From Candidozyma auris (taxonomy: Eukaryota > Ascomycota > Pichiomycetes > Serinales > Metschnikowiaceae): a DNA stretch of 64,000 nt. Position numbers and translations under genes: made by a program. Position 1 is the stretch's first letter; every line of letters starts with the position of its first letter. Positions 12,101 through 20,754 of the stretch are shown piece by piece. The notes below the pieces were generated by a model. The model was given only the letters and a program-made list of their open reading frames with translations, was not told where the DNA came from and did no database searches. The DNA lies in the NCBI RefSeq assembly GCF_003013715.1, contig NC_072814.1, positions 930,001-994,000 of the forward strand, in the 5' to 3' direction.

Positions 12101-12139
12101 GGTCGTGGTGGATACCAAAAGAGGTCGAAGAAGATGTGA
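9134..12139 (+). CDS. TSC1: TSC1/hamartin-like protein
   Basis: A 1001-residue protein with hamartin architecture. A helical repeat N-terminus (about 1-420) includes a block near 270-300 (SPYVSDLFLIYARL) like the hamartin motif in which a conserved Pro-x-x-x-Asp-Leu leads into a helix. A Ser/Thr-rich linker follows (about 475-600), then a long coiled coil (about 610-890) and a basic tail ending KRSKKM. Hamartin pairs with Tsc2, the GAP for Rheb, to restrain TORC1 at the lysosome/vacuole. S. cerevisiae lacks this pair, while fission yeast keeps it and C. albicans has Tsc2 and Rhb1. The identification rests on architecture and the short N-terminal match. A different coiled-coil scaffold cannot be excluded. 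Confidence 0.65.
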   Translation: MSGSSRALLRTIVSVFENWSVNKNWDKLPSQDIKDLNDTIYAYKERHNLLSSLNSLINHELRSTYSKYIKDSLDLSKEVLFLDLLTKLLAGLNGEEVKLWLATYLFPAIESTGFDIKFVNKARDFIRLVTIDLFPTDDPALRDRRQAIARMVVDYILRIYLGTYEEAYKLIGMEFEDASARRNDTHENIERIRFMERNCGGLLQEYGQQSPTAYFTLINQYFVKVEDRLKVLCLLSMSVSSYASRSKAIIDTPLFHSLLRCLLEDQSESIVASALSVLAVFMGKLCEQLSPYVSDLFLIYARLIARQDPGTLPANTTEEKKTSWLVAPPDMELITAGSILSTSEESNFQYFITVLYALFPSNLLRFSKNPSGYLKLQHPKVVVYNLESFDAENKLHHLTRDLCRQMRLHPNLVELVTLQEELRSPLQWISNEIQGGMSEDDVILHVLRLNPVFIMWLPDSLMLPKLLSEKIQEDVRTSNQQFSGDSSGSRQRGSNVESINTTVTSDSIEGTLTPRRSSIVPKKVRNEKSPNEPQIRFKTVDFSMPKPEDSSPRPINGNTLTSEHDGQILELFSAHEKLYRMSSTRRNSVQLELQNPQVASGNFQTTTKSASTLLNEQLKGKKDEEQTVSKGSSLDFYQRELLLYKNEIEFILYMKELYKLSCIKLKIHNGELRRSLEKQGFKSSPKNADLKSHNALLIALEELQKSSQTKLASAKAENVSLSKRIIEIQSEIKNLHGQLNDVQSIKDAALADLEVYKHSAGEMEVELEQLKLKEKAESAKSEPQPYPKAQSSSPSNEATPFISEHEAELHSLHVELEMARSETSSLERKLKDAEEKMDLTVRGYEKQIANMKLDIGESVRKEVGHYLRKIQELESAIMKYSTSIEEKNILIQQLSTSKPIKIPGGRELEYVSSPVKPRNIPVPPRHNRAYEIGTPDQRGGRNMQEYFDTRSSSGTLMRSSTSAQSVQINPRPHTAMYRLPTTTSIPVIKGRGGYQKRSKKM

Positions 12140-12229
12140 TGTATCTAAAGAAGCAGAAACTACTTTCCAAGTATTCTGCCAAAATATAATATTTCTTTGT
12201 CAAATTTTCGTCTTCGCCTTTCTGACCGT

Positions 12230-12239
12230 GGCTGCAAAC
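12230..12239 (+). promoter_or_regulatory. GGCTGCAAAC element upstream of PMT4
   Basis: Lies 131 bp before the PMT4 ATG in the 230-bp TSC1-PMT4 gap. The same ten bases occur at 44840. Confidence 0.4.
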
Positions 12240-12278
12240 TTGATGCCTGTGCCGCGAAGTATCAACAAGTTCTGCCAA

Positions 12279-12284
12279 CACGTG
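12279..12284. promoter_or_regulatory. CACGTG E-box upstream of PMT4
   Basis: ACACGTGAC, 86 bp before the PMT4 start. The core could bind Cbf1 or another bHLH factor. Confidence 0.35.
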
Positions 12285-12369
12285 ACAGGGCTTTCGATTC
12301 TCTACCTCACACCTGTTCAAAAATTTTGTCAACACTAGGTGATAGCTTTTCCTAAGTTTGCATCTGCCA

Positions 12370-14637
12370 ATGTCTCAAACTTTGAAAAAGAGGGGAAAGA
12401 AGGCTGGTTCGTCCAGCACTTCGCTGACAGATGTACACCCAGATCCCATTGTGGATACCAAAAAAACCACTCTGTTTTTCACTCAGAAGGAACCCGAACT
12501 GGCATACTGGATAGCATTGGCTGCGGTCACGGCAGTAGCAGCATTCGTCAGATTCAGACTACTTGGAACTCCGGCCAAGGTTGTTTTTGATGAGGTCCAC
12601 TTTGGTAAATTTGCGTCATACTACTTGGAAAGAACTTACTTTTTCGATTTGCACCCACCATTTGCTAAACTTCTCATAGCTTTTGCCGGTTGGCTAGTTG
12701 GATATGACGGCTCTTTCAAGTTCGAGAACATCGGTGACAACTACATTGAGAACAATGTTCCATACATTGCGTACAGAACGCTTCTGGCAATCCAGGGCAC
12801 CTTGATTGTGCCCGTGATGTTCATGACCATGAAGACCCTTGGTTTCACTGTTGCCGCATGTGTTTTGTCGTCCTCGCTCGTGTTGTTCGACAATGCTCAG
12901 GTCATTGACTCCAGATTAATTCTTTTGGACGCTACATTGATCTTGAGTGTGGCCCTCACCATGTTCACCTACTGTAAGTTCTCCACTTATCGCCGTCAGC
13001 CATTCTCCAAATGGTGGTGGATTTGGTTGCTTGCTACAGGTGTGTCATTATCTTGTGTGATATCCACCAAGTATGTTGGTGTGTTTACTTACTTTACCAT
13101 TGGCATTGCCGTGATTCATGAGTTATGGATATTGCTTGACATCAAGAAGGGCTTATCCATTGAGGAATTTGCGCAGCACTTTCTCGCCAGATTCTTCTCC
13201 CTCATTGTCATGCCATTCGTGATTTACTTATTCTGGTTCTACTTGCACTTTGCTATCTTGACCAAGTCAGGCCCAGGAGACGCTTTCATGTCTTCCGAGT
13301 TTCAGGAGACTTTGGAGGAGTCACCAATGGCCAAATACTCCAAATCTGTCCATTATCACGATGTTCTCACCATCCAGCACAAGGAAACGGAGGCATTCTT
13401 GCACTCCCATGATCTTGTTTACCCATTGAGATATGAAAATGGTAGAATATCTTCAAACTTGCAACAGGTAACTTGTGTTTACGACCAAGAAGGTCAGGAG
13501 ATTAAGGATGTCAACTCTCAGTGGGAGATTGTTCCTACTAAGGAGGTTGGTCCTAATCTGAAAGTGTACACGAATGATGTTGTCAGATTCAGACACATCG
13601 GCACCGGTGGCTTCTTGTTGACTCACGATGTTGCATCCCCATTGCTCTCCACCAATGAGGAGTTTGTTGTTGTCCACGGTGATGTTGCCGACACGAGATA
13701 CAACGAGACTTTGTTCCGTTTGCGTTTTGCAGAGGCAGGTGGCAAGAACAAGAACAAGAGAGTCGCTATAAAGACCAAGGCAACTCCTATGAGAGTGCTC
13801 CATGTTGACACGGTTGTAGCCATGTGGACTCATGACGATGAATTGTTGCCAGATTGGGCCCTCGAACATCAAGAAGTTAGTGGTAACAAGAAGGTCCAAG
13901 ATGGTGACAACGTGTGGACTTTTGACAGCATTGTCAACATGAAGCGTGAGGATCCCAGGAACCACTACGTTCCAAAGGAGGTGAAGACGCTTCCATTTTT
14001 GAAGAAATGGTGGGAACTCCAGGGTTTGATGTTCTTGCACAACAACAAGTTATCTGCTGAACATCCGTTCGCTTCGCAGCCAGACGCTTGGCCACTTGCC
14101 TTGTCTGGTGTCTCTTTTTGGAATGACAACGATGAGAGAAAGCAGATCTTCTTTATTGGTAACGTGATTGGCTTCTGGATCGAGGTTGGTTTCTTGGCTG
14201 TCTACGTTGGTTTTGTCCTTGCAGACCTCGTCACCCAGAGAAGAGCAGTTGAGATCATCACACCACAGGCCAGATCAAGACTCTATAATACATTAGGCTT
14301 CTTCTTCATTGGCTGGGCTGCACACTACTTCCCATTCTACTTGATGGGCAGACAAAAATTTCTTCACCACTACTTGCCTGCGCACCTCATTGCCGCTTTG
14401 TTCACCGGTGCCATCGTTGAGTTCTTGTGTACTAACAAGACCGCCAAAAACAAGAAAGGTTTGGCTCCAGCCGCAATCGACAAGGTTAGACTTATTAGTG
14501 CTACCGTTGTGGTGATTGCAAGTACCGCATGGTTCCTCTGGTACATGAAAGCTATTACCTACGGAAACATGGCGCTTCCAGCCGAGGAAATCAAGAAGAG
14601 ACAGTGGCTAGACATCAATCTTCACTACGCCAAGTAA
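12370..14637 (+). CDS. PMT4: Protein O-mannosyltransferase Pmt4
   Basis: A 755-residue ER membrane enzyme that transfers mannose from dolichyl-phosphate mannose to Ser/Thr of secretory and GPI proteins. The first lumenal loop has the catalytic Asp-Glu (about residues 74-75, VVFDEVHFGKFASYYLE) followed by DLHPPFAKLLIAF, a Pmt4-type rather than Pmt1/Pmt2-type sequence. The central MIR domain spans about 330-520. The C-terminal block has HYFPFYLMGRQKFLHHYLP, and the protein ends in WLDINLHYAK. Length and these motifs match yeast Pmt4 closely; Pmt4 normally acts as a homodimer. The start is ATG 12370; four codons of open frame upstream begin with a TTG only. Confidence 0.97.
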   Translation: MSQTLKKRGKKAGSSSTSLTDVHPDPIVDTKKTTLFFTQKEPELAYWIALAAVTAVAAFVRFRLLGTPAKVVFDEVHFGKFASYYLERTYFFDLHPPFAKLLIAFAGWLVGYDGSFKFENIGDNYIENNVPYIAYRTLLAIQGTLIVPVMFMTMKTLGFTVAACVLSSSLVLFDNAQVIDSRLILLDATLILSVALTMFTYCKFSTYRRQPFSKWWWIWLLATGVSLSCVISTKYVGVFTYFTIGIAVIHELWILLDIKKGLSIEEFAQHFLARFFSLIVMPFVIYLFWFYLHFAILTKSGPGDAFMSSEFQETLEESPMAKYSKSVHYHDVLTIQHKETEAFLHSHDLVYPLRYENGRISSNLQQVTCVYDQEGQEIKDVNSQWEIVPTKEVGPNLKVYTNDVVRFRHIGTGGFLLTHDVASPLLSTNEEFVVVHGDVADTRYNETLFRLRFAEAGGKNKNKRVAIKTKATPMRVLHVDTVVAMWTHDDELLPDWALEHQEVSGNKKVQDGDNVWTFDSIVNMKREDPRNHYVPKEVKTLPFLKKWWELQGLMFLHNNKLSAEHPFASQPDAWPLALSGVSFWNDNDERKQIFFIGNVIGFWIEVGFLAVYVGFVLADLVTQRRAVEIITPQARSRLYNTLGFFFIGWAAHYFPFYLMGRQKFLHHYLPAHLIAALFTGAIVEFLCTNKTAKNKKGLAPAAIDKVRLISATVVVIASTAWFLWYMKAITYGNMALPAEEIKKRQWLDINLHYAK

Positions 14638-14761
14638 TGAATTGATGTTCACTGAATAAGTAGAGTTTATACAAACACCAAGTCTTGGAGACTTCCGCAG
14701 CCATTATCACTTGTACAGTACTATGATACTCAGTCCAAGATATTAATCTTCTCACCCACTC

Positions 14762-15940
14762 ATGTCAGTCAAAGCATTCCTAGAGAAGGCCAGGCCTTTG
14801 GCTGCCGGCTCACAGATCCTCAAATTTGTGACTGGTAACCAGCTGGCAGATATGGATTCCGTTGTTAGTGCCATTATCTACGCTTTTTTCTACAATAAGC
14901 ATTTCCCTGATAAGGTGCCTTACTTGCCGTTGATAAACATCCCACAGGATGAATTGAGACTCAGAAGAGACATCGAGTTGCTTTTGAATTCTCATGGAAT
15001 CAGTGCCAAACATTTAGTTTTCATAGACGACCTCAAGCGGCTTCTAGAAGGGACATCGAAAGTACTAGACCTTGTTTTGGTCGACCACTGCAATTTGCAG
15101 GGACAAGAGTTGATTGCGTTAAATAAAGCGAATCGTCTCAAAGTGACAGGAATCATTGATCATCATGCTGATGAAGGGGCTTTTCTTGACGCTAACCCCA
15201 GAATCATTCAATCAAACGGCTCCTGCTCAGCGTTGGTGTACAACTATTGGACAAATGAACAAGGTGAACTGGCGCCGACTGAGGTTGCAAAGCTCCTTTT
15301 GGGCCCTCTTTTGATTGACACGAGCAATATGACTCAGAAAGTGGAAGAGGGAGACATCAAGGCTTTCAGTAGCTACAAGAAGGTGCTTGAGGGCGAAGTA
15401 CAGGCATTGGGTGTGGAGAATGATCTCATTAATGGCCTCTACAAGCAACTCAAAAGCGCCAAGAAGGACTTGAATGGGTATTCATTCTATGACATTTTGA
15501 GAAAAGACTATAAACAGTTTGCCTTTACCAGCCCTACTGGAACAGTGAATGTAGGGTTCAGCTCTTTGGGCAAGTCGATCAAGTGGATCACCAACAACTT
15601 CACCGCTGCAGAGATTGCATCCACATTGGACACCATGTGTCACAACTTTGGTCTTGACATCATTGTCATTACCACATCCTACACCAAGAAGGAGAATGAC
15701 GAATACACCAGGGAGTTCTGCTTCAGTACCACAGGTACTAGGTTTGCGCCGTTAGCAAGCTTTGCTGATGCGTTGGTCTTGAATGACGATATCTACGGTG
15801 GCGCTTCCGTAAAGGAGAAGGTGTTGTTGGTGAACAAACACCGTCCGTTTGAAGTGTACAACCAAGTCAACATCAAGGCATCTCGAAAGCAAGTGGTGCC
15901 TGTTGTAAAGGACATAATCGAGGGAGGAAAATTGAACTAG
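14762..15940 (+). CDS. PPX1: Exopolyphosphatase Ppx1 (DHH family)
   Basis: A 392-residue cytosolic enzyme that releases phosphate from the ends of polyphosphate chains. The DHH phosphoesterase motifs are in order: DMD at 30-32, VDH at 107-109 and the name-giving DHH at 133-135, then SNGSCSALVY around 151-160 and LLIDTSNM near 190. Length matches yeast Ppx1 (397). It ends with TAG at 15938-15940. The stop codon of the convergent IPA1 gene starts on the very next base. Confidence 0.95.
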   Translation: MSVKAFLEKARPLAAGSQILKFVTGNQLADMDSVVSAIIYAFFYNKHFPDKVPYLPLINIPQDELRLRRDIELLLNSHGISAKHLVFIDDLKRLLEGTSKVLDLVLVDHCNLQGQELIALNKANRLKVTGIIDHHADEGAFLDANPRIIQSNGSCSALVYNYWTNEQGELAPTEVAKLLLGPLLIDTSNMTQKVEEGDIKAFSSYKKVLEGEVQALGVENDLINGLYKQLKSAKKDLNGYSFYDILRKDYKQFAFTSPTGTVNVGFSSLGKSIKWITNNFTAAEIASTLDTMCHNFGLDIIVITTSYTKKENDEYTREFCFSTTGTRFAPLASFADALVLNDDIYGGASVKEKVLLVNKHRPFEVYNQVNIKASRKQVVPVVKDIIEGGKLN

Positions 15941-16990
15941 CTAGAATGCGTCTCCCATTTCTGGGGCAAGGAAGCCTGCCTTATAATGTACCTTGTCCTC
16001 CTTGCTCATCTGCGCATTCTGCTCGCTTTCTGGAAGTAAGGACGTTGACTCTTGGAGAACACTCAAGAGACTTTCATATACTAGTGTGGGTAATTCAAGC
16101 ACTTCAAGATTCTCGTTGCTTTCTTCGGTATACAAGATCTTAAGGGCTCTGTCAAGAATGTGGTTATCGTAACTAACGGAAAGACCAACGCTTAGAATCC
16201 ATAGACTAAGGGTCCCTTTTGAATTCTTCACCTGAAGCTTTCGAAGGGCACCCGAATTGATCTTATCCAATATGGCATAATAAGCATATGCGTAGGGAGG
16301 ATACGACTCTACCTCATTGTTATACTGAAGCTTGAGGTTCCACTTGTAGAGCTTAGCAGTATCATTCGAGGCTGCTTCCCCTAGCACTCTTTTGCAACCG
16401 TAGCATGAACTGCTCTTTCTTTTCACAAACAAGTAGTGTGCTCCAATATACACATTTCCAGGCTTGGGCACGATTGACTCGTAGTTCTTCTGGTGATTGT
16501 GGTGATGTTCCTGATGAGGTTTATGGCAGTGCCAGAAGTCCATGAGCTCGTGCCAATACTCTGACGGCATGTCGGCAAACTTTGTGTCCATTGAGTCAAG
16601 AATCTGAGTACCACAATTTGCACAAATGAACTTAAATACGTTGACATTGCTATTGTCCTTGGGTGTTTTAAGAAGATCGCTTACCGACCATCTCTGAGCC
16701 TTTGACTGAGCCAACGACGTAAATGGAGAGTCAAGTTTCTCTGAATCGCTCAATGTTAGTCGTAGAGACAAAGTTTTTCCATCTGCCAGGAGCTGAGTGA
16801 TCTTGGCTCCTTGTAGCTTCTCTGCCTTCTCTACCGGTAGCTGGACCACATACTTGTTTCTCAGGGTGATTACCTGAAGAGAGTTGTGTGAGAAGGCAAT
16901 GTTAGATATCTGAGGCTCCAGGTCAGACTCTTGTAGAGCTATTCTGATAGATATCGTTCCCAAACGCGGTAGGAGCTCACAGAGGTACAT
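15941..16990 (-). CDS. IPA1: Ipa1-like HECT-like E2-binding protein
   Basis: A 349-residue protein of the UBE3D/HECT-like E2-binding family. The yeast member Ipa1 (347 aa) is essential and is needed for pre-mRNA cleavage and polyadenylation. Family features visible are a CANCG zinc-type motif near residue 125, the block MPSEYWHELMDFWHCHKP near 150 with a Trp-His-Cys-His core, a following His-rich stretch, and a second CYGCKRVLGEA Cys pair near 200. The conserved Trp-rich C-terminal part follows. Start ATG 16990. A GGCTGCGAAG element lies 49 bp upstream. Confidence 0.85.
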   Translation of the reverse strand: MYLCELLPRLGTISIRIALQESDLEPQISNIAFSHNSLQVITLRNKYVVQLPVEKAEKLQGAKITQLLADGKTLSLRLTLSDSEKLDSPFTSLAQSKAQRWSVSDLLKTPKDNSNVNVFKFICANCGTQILDSMDTKFADMPSEYWHELMDFWHCHKPHQEHHHNHQKNYESIVPKPGNVYIGAHYLFVKRKSSSCYGCKRVLGEAASNDTAKLYKWNLKLQYNNEVESYPPYAYAYYAILDKINSGALRKLQVKNSKGTLSLWILSVGLSVSYDNHILDRALKILYTEESNENLEVLELPTLVYESLLSVLQESTSLLPESEQNAQMSKEDKVHYKAGFLAPEMGDAF

Positions 16991-17038
16991 GCGGTGGTGA
17001 ATGTAATTGTAGTAGTTGAATAGTGCGATGAGACTTAT

Positions 17039-17048
17039 GGCTGCGAAG
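17039..17048 (+). promoter_or_regulatory. GGCTGCGAAG element upstream of IPA1
   Basis: Only 49 bp before the IPA1 ATG. It is followed within 8 bases by GATGGGGACTAAG, a block related to the GTGGGGACC motif seen at 29335. Confidence 0.45.
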
Positions 17049-17251
17049 CCCAGAGATGGGGACTAAGATTTGGACCAGTCTACAAAAAGCCAGATGAAAT
17101 GTCTATATCTATAAAATGGGGTAAATGGAGATGATTTTGATAGACTCAAAATCGGGTATAAATGATATGATGGAAGTGTGGAGTCGTCAATGTAGGGTGG
17201 GTACCGTGCGTGCTTTGCAGTACGGTTGATGCTGAGGGTCAAAATCACGTC

Positions 17252-18286
17252 TTAATCCCCTCTGGGTTTCGAAAGCACATTCAATGGATCTGTAGGTGGA
17301 GCAGGGTCGTCTAATGGGTAAGGCAATGCAGTCTCGTCTATGCTGCCCACACTGATGCTTCTGAACCGGCGGCGCTCGGCAGTGTTATCGGCCGATATCA
17401 CTCTGCCGGTGGCGTGATCTGCCGAAACCACTCTGCCATCGTTGGGAGGCCGTCTTCGCGTCTTCTTCACAAGAGGGGACACGCCAGAGTCGCCGCCCAC
17501 GGGGCTAAGAGTCTTTGGACTAAGTGCTGTCGGGCTGAGAGCCGTGGGACTGAGAGGGTTTGACCTGGCAGGTGTATAGAGCTCACTCTGTCTCAGCAGA
17601 AAAGAATCACTTTCGTAGTCTGAGTAGTCAACTCTGGAGCTCGTATGGTGCTTGTGTCTCGAGGAGACTCTTCTTGCTGCCGGAGACGTTGCTGGAGAAA
17701 CGGCCGCCTTCAAGCCAAAGAGGAACAACTCCACATTCTGCAACCGCTGTGCTAGTTCTTTTGGAGAGTCCATGTAGCAGAAAAACTCGGCGCCCAAGTG
17801 TAGACACAGCGGTCTTTTCGGCCACGAAACCAGCCGACAGAGCTCATGGCTGAAGGAGAAGATGCCCGAGGCAAAGCCAAACAATCCTGTTTTCTCCAAC
17901 ACGTATACTGTTTTCTGCCACACTGGGTTGCGGATGATAAACGTCAGTACCACCGGGTCGATCAAACCGGCCTCCATGTCCACAACCGAAGCCCAGCCTG
18001 TGGTTGCAAACGCTGTGCGAGGAAGATAGTAGCTCAGAAGGAGCACACAGCCGTGGCCGTAGAAAAGCCATATTTTGAAAACAGCGAACATCAAGTCAAG
18101 TATGCCTTGGAGAGGTAGTAGCGACAGCAGGATGTAAAAATGAATATAGGTGAGAGCCAAGTACCATAGCCAGTAGTGGAGCAAGAACTGGGTCTTCTCG
18201 GAAGGTCTGTTCGAGGCCTTGGCCAGGAGCAACACGGGGAACCACAAATGTAGCACCAGCAAGGGCAAGGCCAAATGCAGAAGCAT
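17252..18286 (-). CDS. TB2/DP1/HVA22 (REEP/Yop1)-like membrane protein with long tail
   Basis: 344 residues when started at the ATG at 18286; a longer open frame to 18451 begins with GTG and is probably untranslated. The N-terminus has hydrophobic hairpins resembling the TB2/DP1 domain that shapes tubular ER, with FLLHYWLWYLALTYIHFYIL followed by an FKIWLF motif. About 190 residues of soluble tail follow. These include an Arg-rich Ser segment, a repeated LSPTALSPTALSPKTLSP run and a duplicated RVxSADxAxxR-type repeat. SP-rich repeats suggest proline-directed kinase sites. It is much longer than Yop1 (about 180 aa) and is not the standard Yop1 orthologue. The domain assignment is tentative. 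Confidence 0.6.
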   Translation of the reverse strand: MLLHLALPLLVLHLWFPVLLLAKASNRPSEKTQFLLHYWLWYLALTYIHFYILLSLLPLQGILDLMFAVFKIWLFYGHGCVLLLSYYLPRTAFATTGWASVVDMEAGLIDPVVLTFIIRNPVWQKTVYVLEKTGLFGFASGIFSFSHELCRLVSWPKRPLCLHLGAEFFCYMDSPKELAQRLQNVELFLFGLKAAVSPATSPAARRVSSRHKHHTSSRVDYSDYESDSFLLRQSELYTPARSNPLSPTALSPTALSPKTLSPVGGDSGVSPLVKKTRRRPPNDGRVVSADHATGRVISADNTAERRRFRSISVGSIDETALPYPLDDPAPPTDPLNVLSKPRGD

Positions 18287-18400
18287 GGCTAAACAAGGAG
18301 GAGGAAAAGGTGGTGAAGACAAAAATCCCACAAAAAGTCTTGGAGACAGTAAAGAATTGGTTATGTATGAAGGACTGACCGGGCCCACGACGATTGCCTT

Positions 18401-18410
18401 GGCTGCGAAA
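18401..18410 (+). promoter_or_regulatory. GGCTGCGAAA element
   Basis: 115 bp upstream of the DP1-like gene's ATG. The flank CGATTGCCTTGG resembles CGATTGTCTGG of the copy at 18803. Confidence 0.45.
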
Positions 18411-18802
18411 AAGGTAGTGGTGGCAGGATGGAGGGATGATGGAAAAAGCACGGAAAGAAAGAAAAAGATTCAACTACGACGAGCAAACAACCTGCCTGCT
18501 CTTATTGGGGAATCGACTGAGATGAGCGTTCTAGAAGCCCTATTTTGGGGCCCTCTTCGTCTATTCGGCGTCTTTGCGGCCCTTCGCTTACGCAGTCGCC
18601 CATGAAACACTGGACGAGTCTTTTTTAAGAGCGCAGACTCCAGACACCCTGGGAACAGAAAGAACAGGAAGCAGCGTTTTTGTATGATTGCCGAAGCAGC
18701 CAAATTGAATTGACTAGCTATACTTTGATGTCAACCTCGCATTGTCATTATGAAGCATTCATTGTCATTGGGTGTATGTTTCTTCCCTTGCCTCGATTGT
18801 CT

Positions 18803-18812
18803 GGCTGCGAAA
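18803..18812 (+). promoter_or_regulatory. GGCTGCGAAA element
   Basis: 517 bp upstream of the DP1-like gene, 400 bp from its sister copy. Confidence 0.4.
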
Positions 18813-19706
18813 ACCAATCTGGCAGTAACGCACCGTTCTGGTGCGAATTCAGCCTCCACCTGCTAAAACACTCCTGCGACTACCCTCCTAGGAGCTTCCT
18901 GGGATGCAGCGGTAAACGGCTTTTATTTTTTTTATTTCTTTTCTTTATCGTTGCTTCGGGATTCGTTATCCTCAATTGGTCCAGCTGGTATCATATATTC
19001 AATTTTTCTTTTAGAACATGGCGCAAGATTGGAACTGTTTGGGCTCAGAATGAGTAGACGAGACAAGCCCAGAATCCGCCGTGAAACTGCCGAGGGGCCG
19101 AGGGCCCATTTTAGGAAGAGTTTCTATTCGGGAGGCGTTTATATCACGAGAAGATTGGTCCAATTAAGTCAGTTTCGGGACCATTCCTCTTGTGAAATAC
19201 ATTGCTTGGTACGGTGAGGGAGTTCGTGGGGACCAACACAGTGGAATCCCTAGTGGCTCATCGAAATATGCAGCCAGTATTATCAAAGCTTTAGTGTAAG
19301 TGTATCAAATGAGTTCTTTACCGTCTCATGGGCCTTTTAAACCCAATTGATAATGGAATTAACCATCCTATACTCAGTTTGCTTCCCCAAATGGACAAGC
19401 AGGTGGAGAACCTCAAGAAGGCAGCGCATCGACAGGCTACCAGACACAACAGGCTGAATTAAGAAACCCTTAACAAAGAACTAGTCTGTAAGTATGAGAA
19501 GCTTGATTCTCCCATGTTTGTTACAAGGGCAGAAGTAGCAATTTAATCGAGTGCTGTAGGTTCCGTAGCCATCATTGTCACTTCCAATCATGATAAGAAA
19601 AATTGGTCAAGGTCTTTGTCCACCCAAATACCCATTGAAAGTGAGATATTAATATCTCAATATTCATTCTCTGTTTCTATGGGAGTTGTCTGGGATCTGT
19701 GCATCT

Positions 19707-19716
19707 TTTCGCAGCC
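19707..19716 (-). promoter_or_regulatory. GGCTGCGAAA element upstream of CSM3
   Basis: Plus strand reads TTTTCGCAGCCATTAC, 252 bp before the CSM3 start. A near-identical TTTTGCAGCCATTAC occurs at 38451. Confidence 0.45.
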
Positions 19717-19939
19717 ATTACCGAACCCTTCGATGGTTGGAAGGTAGAAATCAATATTCTCTATTTTTTTTCTTTTATTTTTTTTTTTTTTGATAGTCTT
19801 GTTTAGAAGGCACAAGTGTGTAGAAAATTTGCTGTTCATCCGTTAATCTGTCTTACAAGCTAACTCCCACCTCAATGCGTTGAGTACGCTATCGCTGCGT
19901 ACCCTCCCCTAACGCGACTACATACTTGGTAGTCTGTTT

Positions 19940-19945
19940 ACGCGT
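19940..19945. promoter_or_regulatory. MluI cell-cycle box (MCB) at CSM3
   Basis: ACGCGT lies 22 bp before the CSM3 ATG; a related AACGCGA lies near 19911. MCBs are bound by MBF, which drives G1/S replication genes. Confidence 0.55.
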
Positions 19946-19967
19946 TCTGATACACCCTTCTACAACT

Positions 19968-20714
19968 ATGGCAGAAAAAGACGACTTGGGGCTCGATAAA
20001 CCTCTAAAATTGGGCAAGGTTCTGAAGATCCCCAAAATCACAGATGAGTTGATCTTCGATCCTGTAAGAGGAATTCCTCAAATCTCGAAAAACTATAGGA
20101 AGCTCTCCAGGATGATCAAGAAGGACGATAAAAGGCTACACGAGAAGCTCAGGAACGAGAAATCCAAGCTGGCAGCAAGGCGGATGAAAGTTGATGCGGA
20201 AGTTGAAAATTTGGGCAGCATCGTCCAATTCTACCAGTTCTGGTGCCACGGATTCTTTCCTAGAGCCAACTTCAATGATTGCATTCGGATGCTTCGGACA
20301 TATAAATCTGCTAAACTAAAAGAGTACAGAAGAGGACTCATAGAGCATGAAATACATAAACTCAAGGTTGCCAAGGGAATCATCACGGAAGGCGACGAGC
20401 AAGAAGATGGTGGAATACAAGCTGACGATGACGATGATTTGTATACTGGCCCCGATGTGACAGACAACGGAGTCCCTAGCAGCTCTTCAAAGCAGCCAGC
20501 TGAGACACTGGACCTAGAAGAGGATGATGGCGACTGGGACTTCATGAATGTGAACCTGAAGAGCTCCAACGGTCTCTTTATAGGAGACGACGATGACGAC
20601 TTAGCGATTGAAAGACCGAAGAATCCCTTCCAGGACGAGGAAATTCCTCCGGAGCATGATATCGAAGATGATCATGAGGCAGAACTAGAAGCCATGAGAT
20701 CCATGGGAATGTAA
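19968..20714 (+). CDS. CSM3: Csm3/Swi3/TIPIN replication fork protection protein
   Basis: A 248-residue protein of the Swi3 family. With Tof1 it forms the fork protection complex that stabilises paused replisomes and helps the S-phase checkpoint and cohesion. The Swi3 domain spans about residues 30-125, with RGIPQISKNYRKL near 34-46 and the diagnostic FYQFWCHGFFPRANFNDC at 88-105. The C-terminal third is acidic, with several runs of Asp. Start chosen at ATG 19968; the open frame upstream begins with TTG. A MluI box 22 bp upstream fits G1/S expression. Confidence 0.9.
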   Translation: MAEKDDLGLDKPLKLGKVLKIPKITDELIFDPVRGIPQISKNYRKLSRMIKKDDKRLHEKLRNEKSKLAARRMKVDAEVENLGSIVQFYQFWCHGFFPRANFNDCIRMLRTYKSAKLKEYRRGLIEHEIHKLKVAKGIITEGDEQEDGGIQADDDDDLYTGPDVTDNGVPSSSSKQPAETLDLEEDDGDWDFMNVNLKSSNGLFIGDDDDDLAIERPKNPFQDEEIPPEHDIEDDHEAELEAMRSMGM

Positions 20715-20754
20715 GCTATTCGCTTGTGAGCTATGAGCTGATGGACCGTGTTCC

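Larger units (their letters stand above)
18287..19967. other. 1.7-kb intergenic region between divergent genes
   Basis: Divergent promoters of the DP1-like gene and CSM3. It holds three GGCTGCGAAA elements (18401, 18803, 19707), a GTGGGGACC at 19226, a T-rich tract at 19763-19791 and MluI-box sequences next to CSM3. A 44-codon ATG frame at 19328-19462 is described under findings. The longest other frame (18680-19057) has poor protein-like character. Confidence 0.6.

Noticed and set aside
13453..14040. 195-codon antisense frame in PMT4
   Set aside because: Shadow of the conserved MIR region of PMT4.
18287..18451. 55-codon N-terminal extension of the DP1-like protein
   Set aside because: Starts at GTG, carries a GGCTGCGAAA element, and the first ATG begins directly at the hydrophobic segment.
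18680..19057. 125-codon frame between DP1-like gene and CSM3
   Set aside because: Contains a GGCTGCGAAA element, has patchy composition and no recognisable feature.
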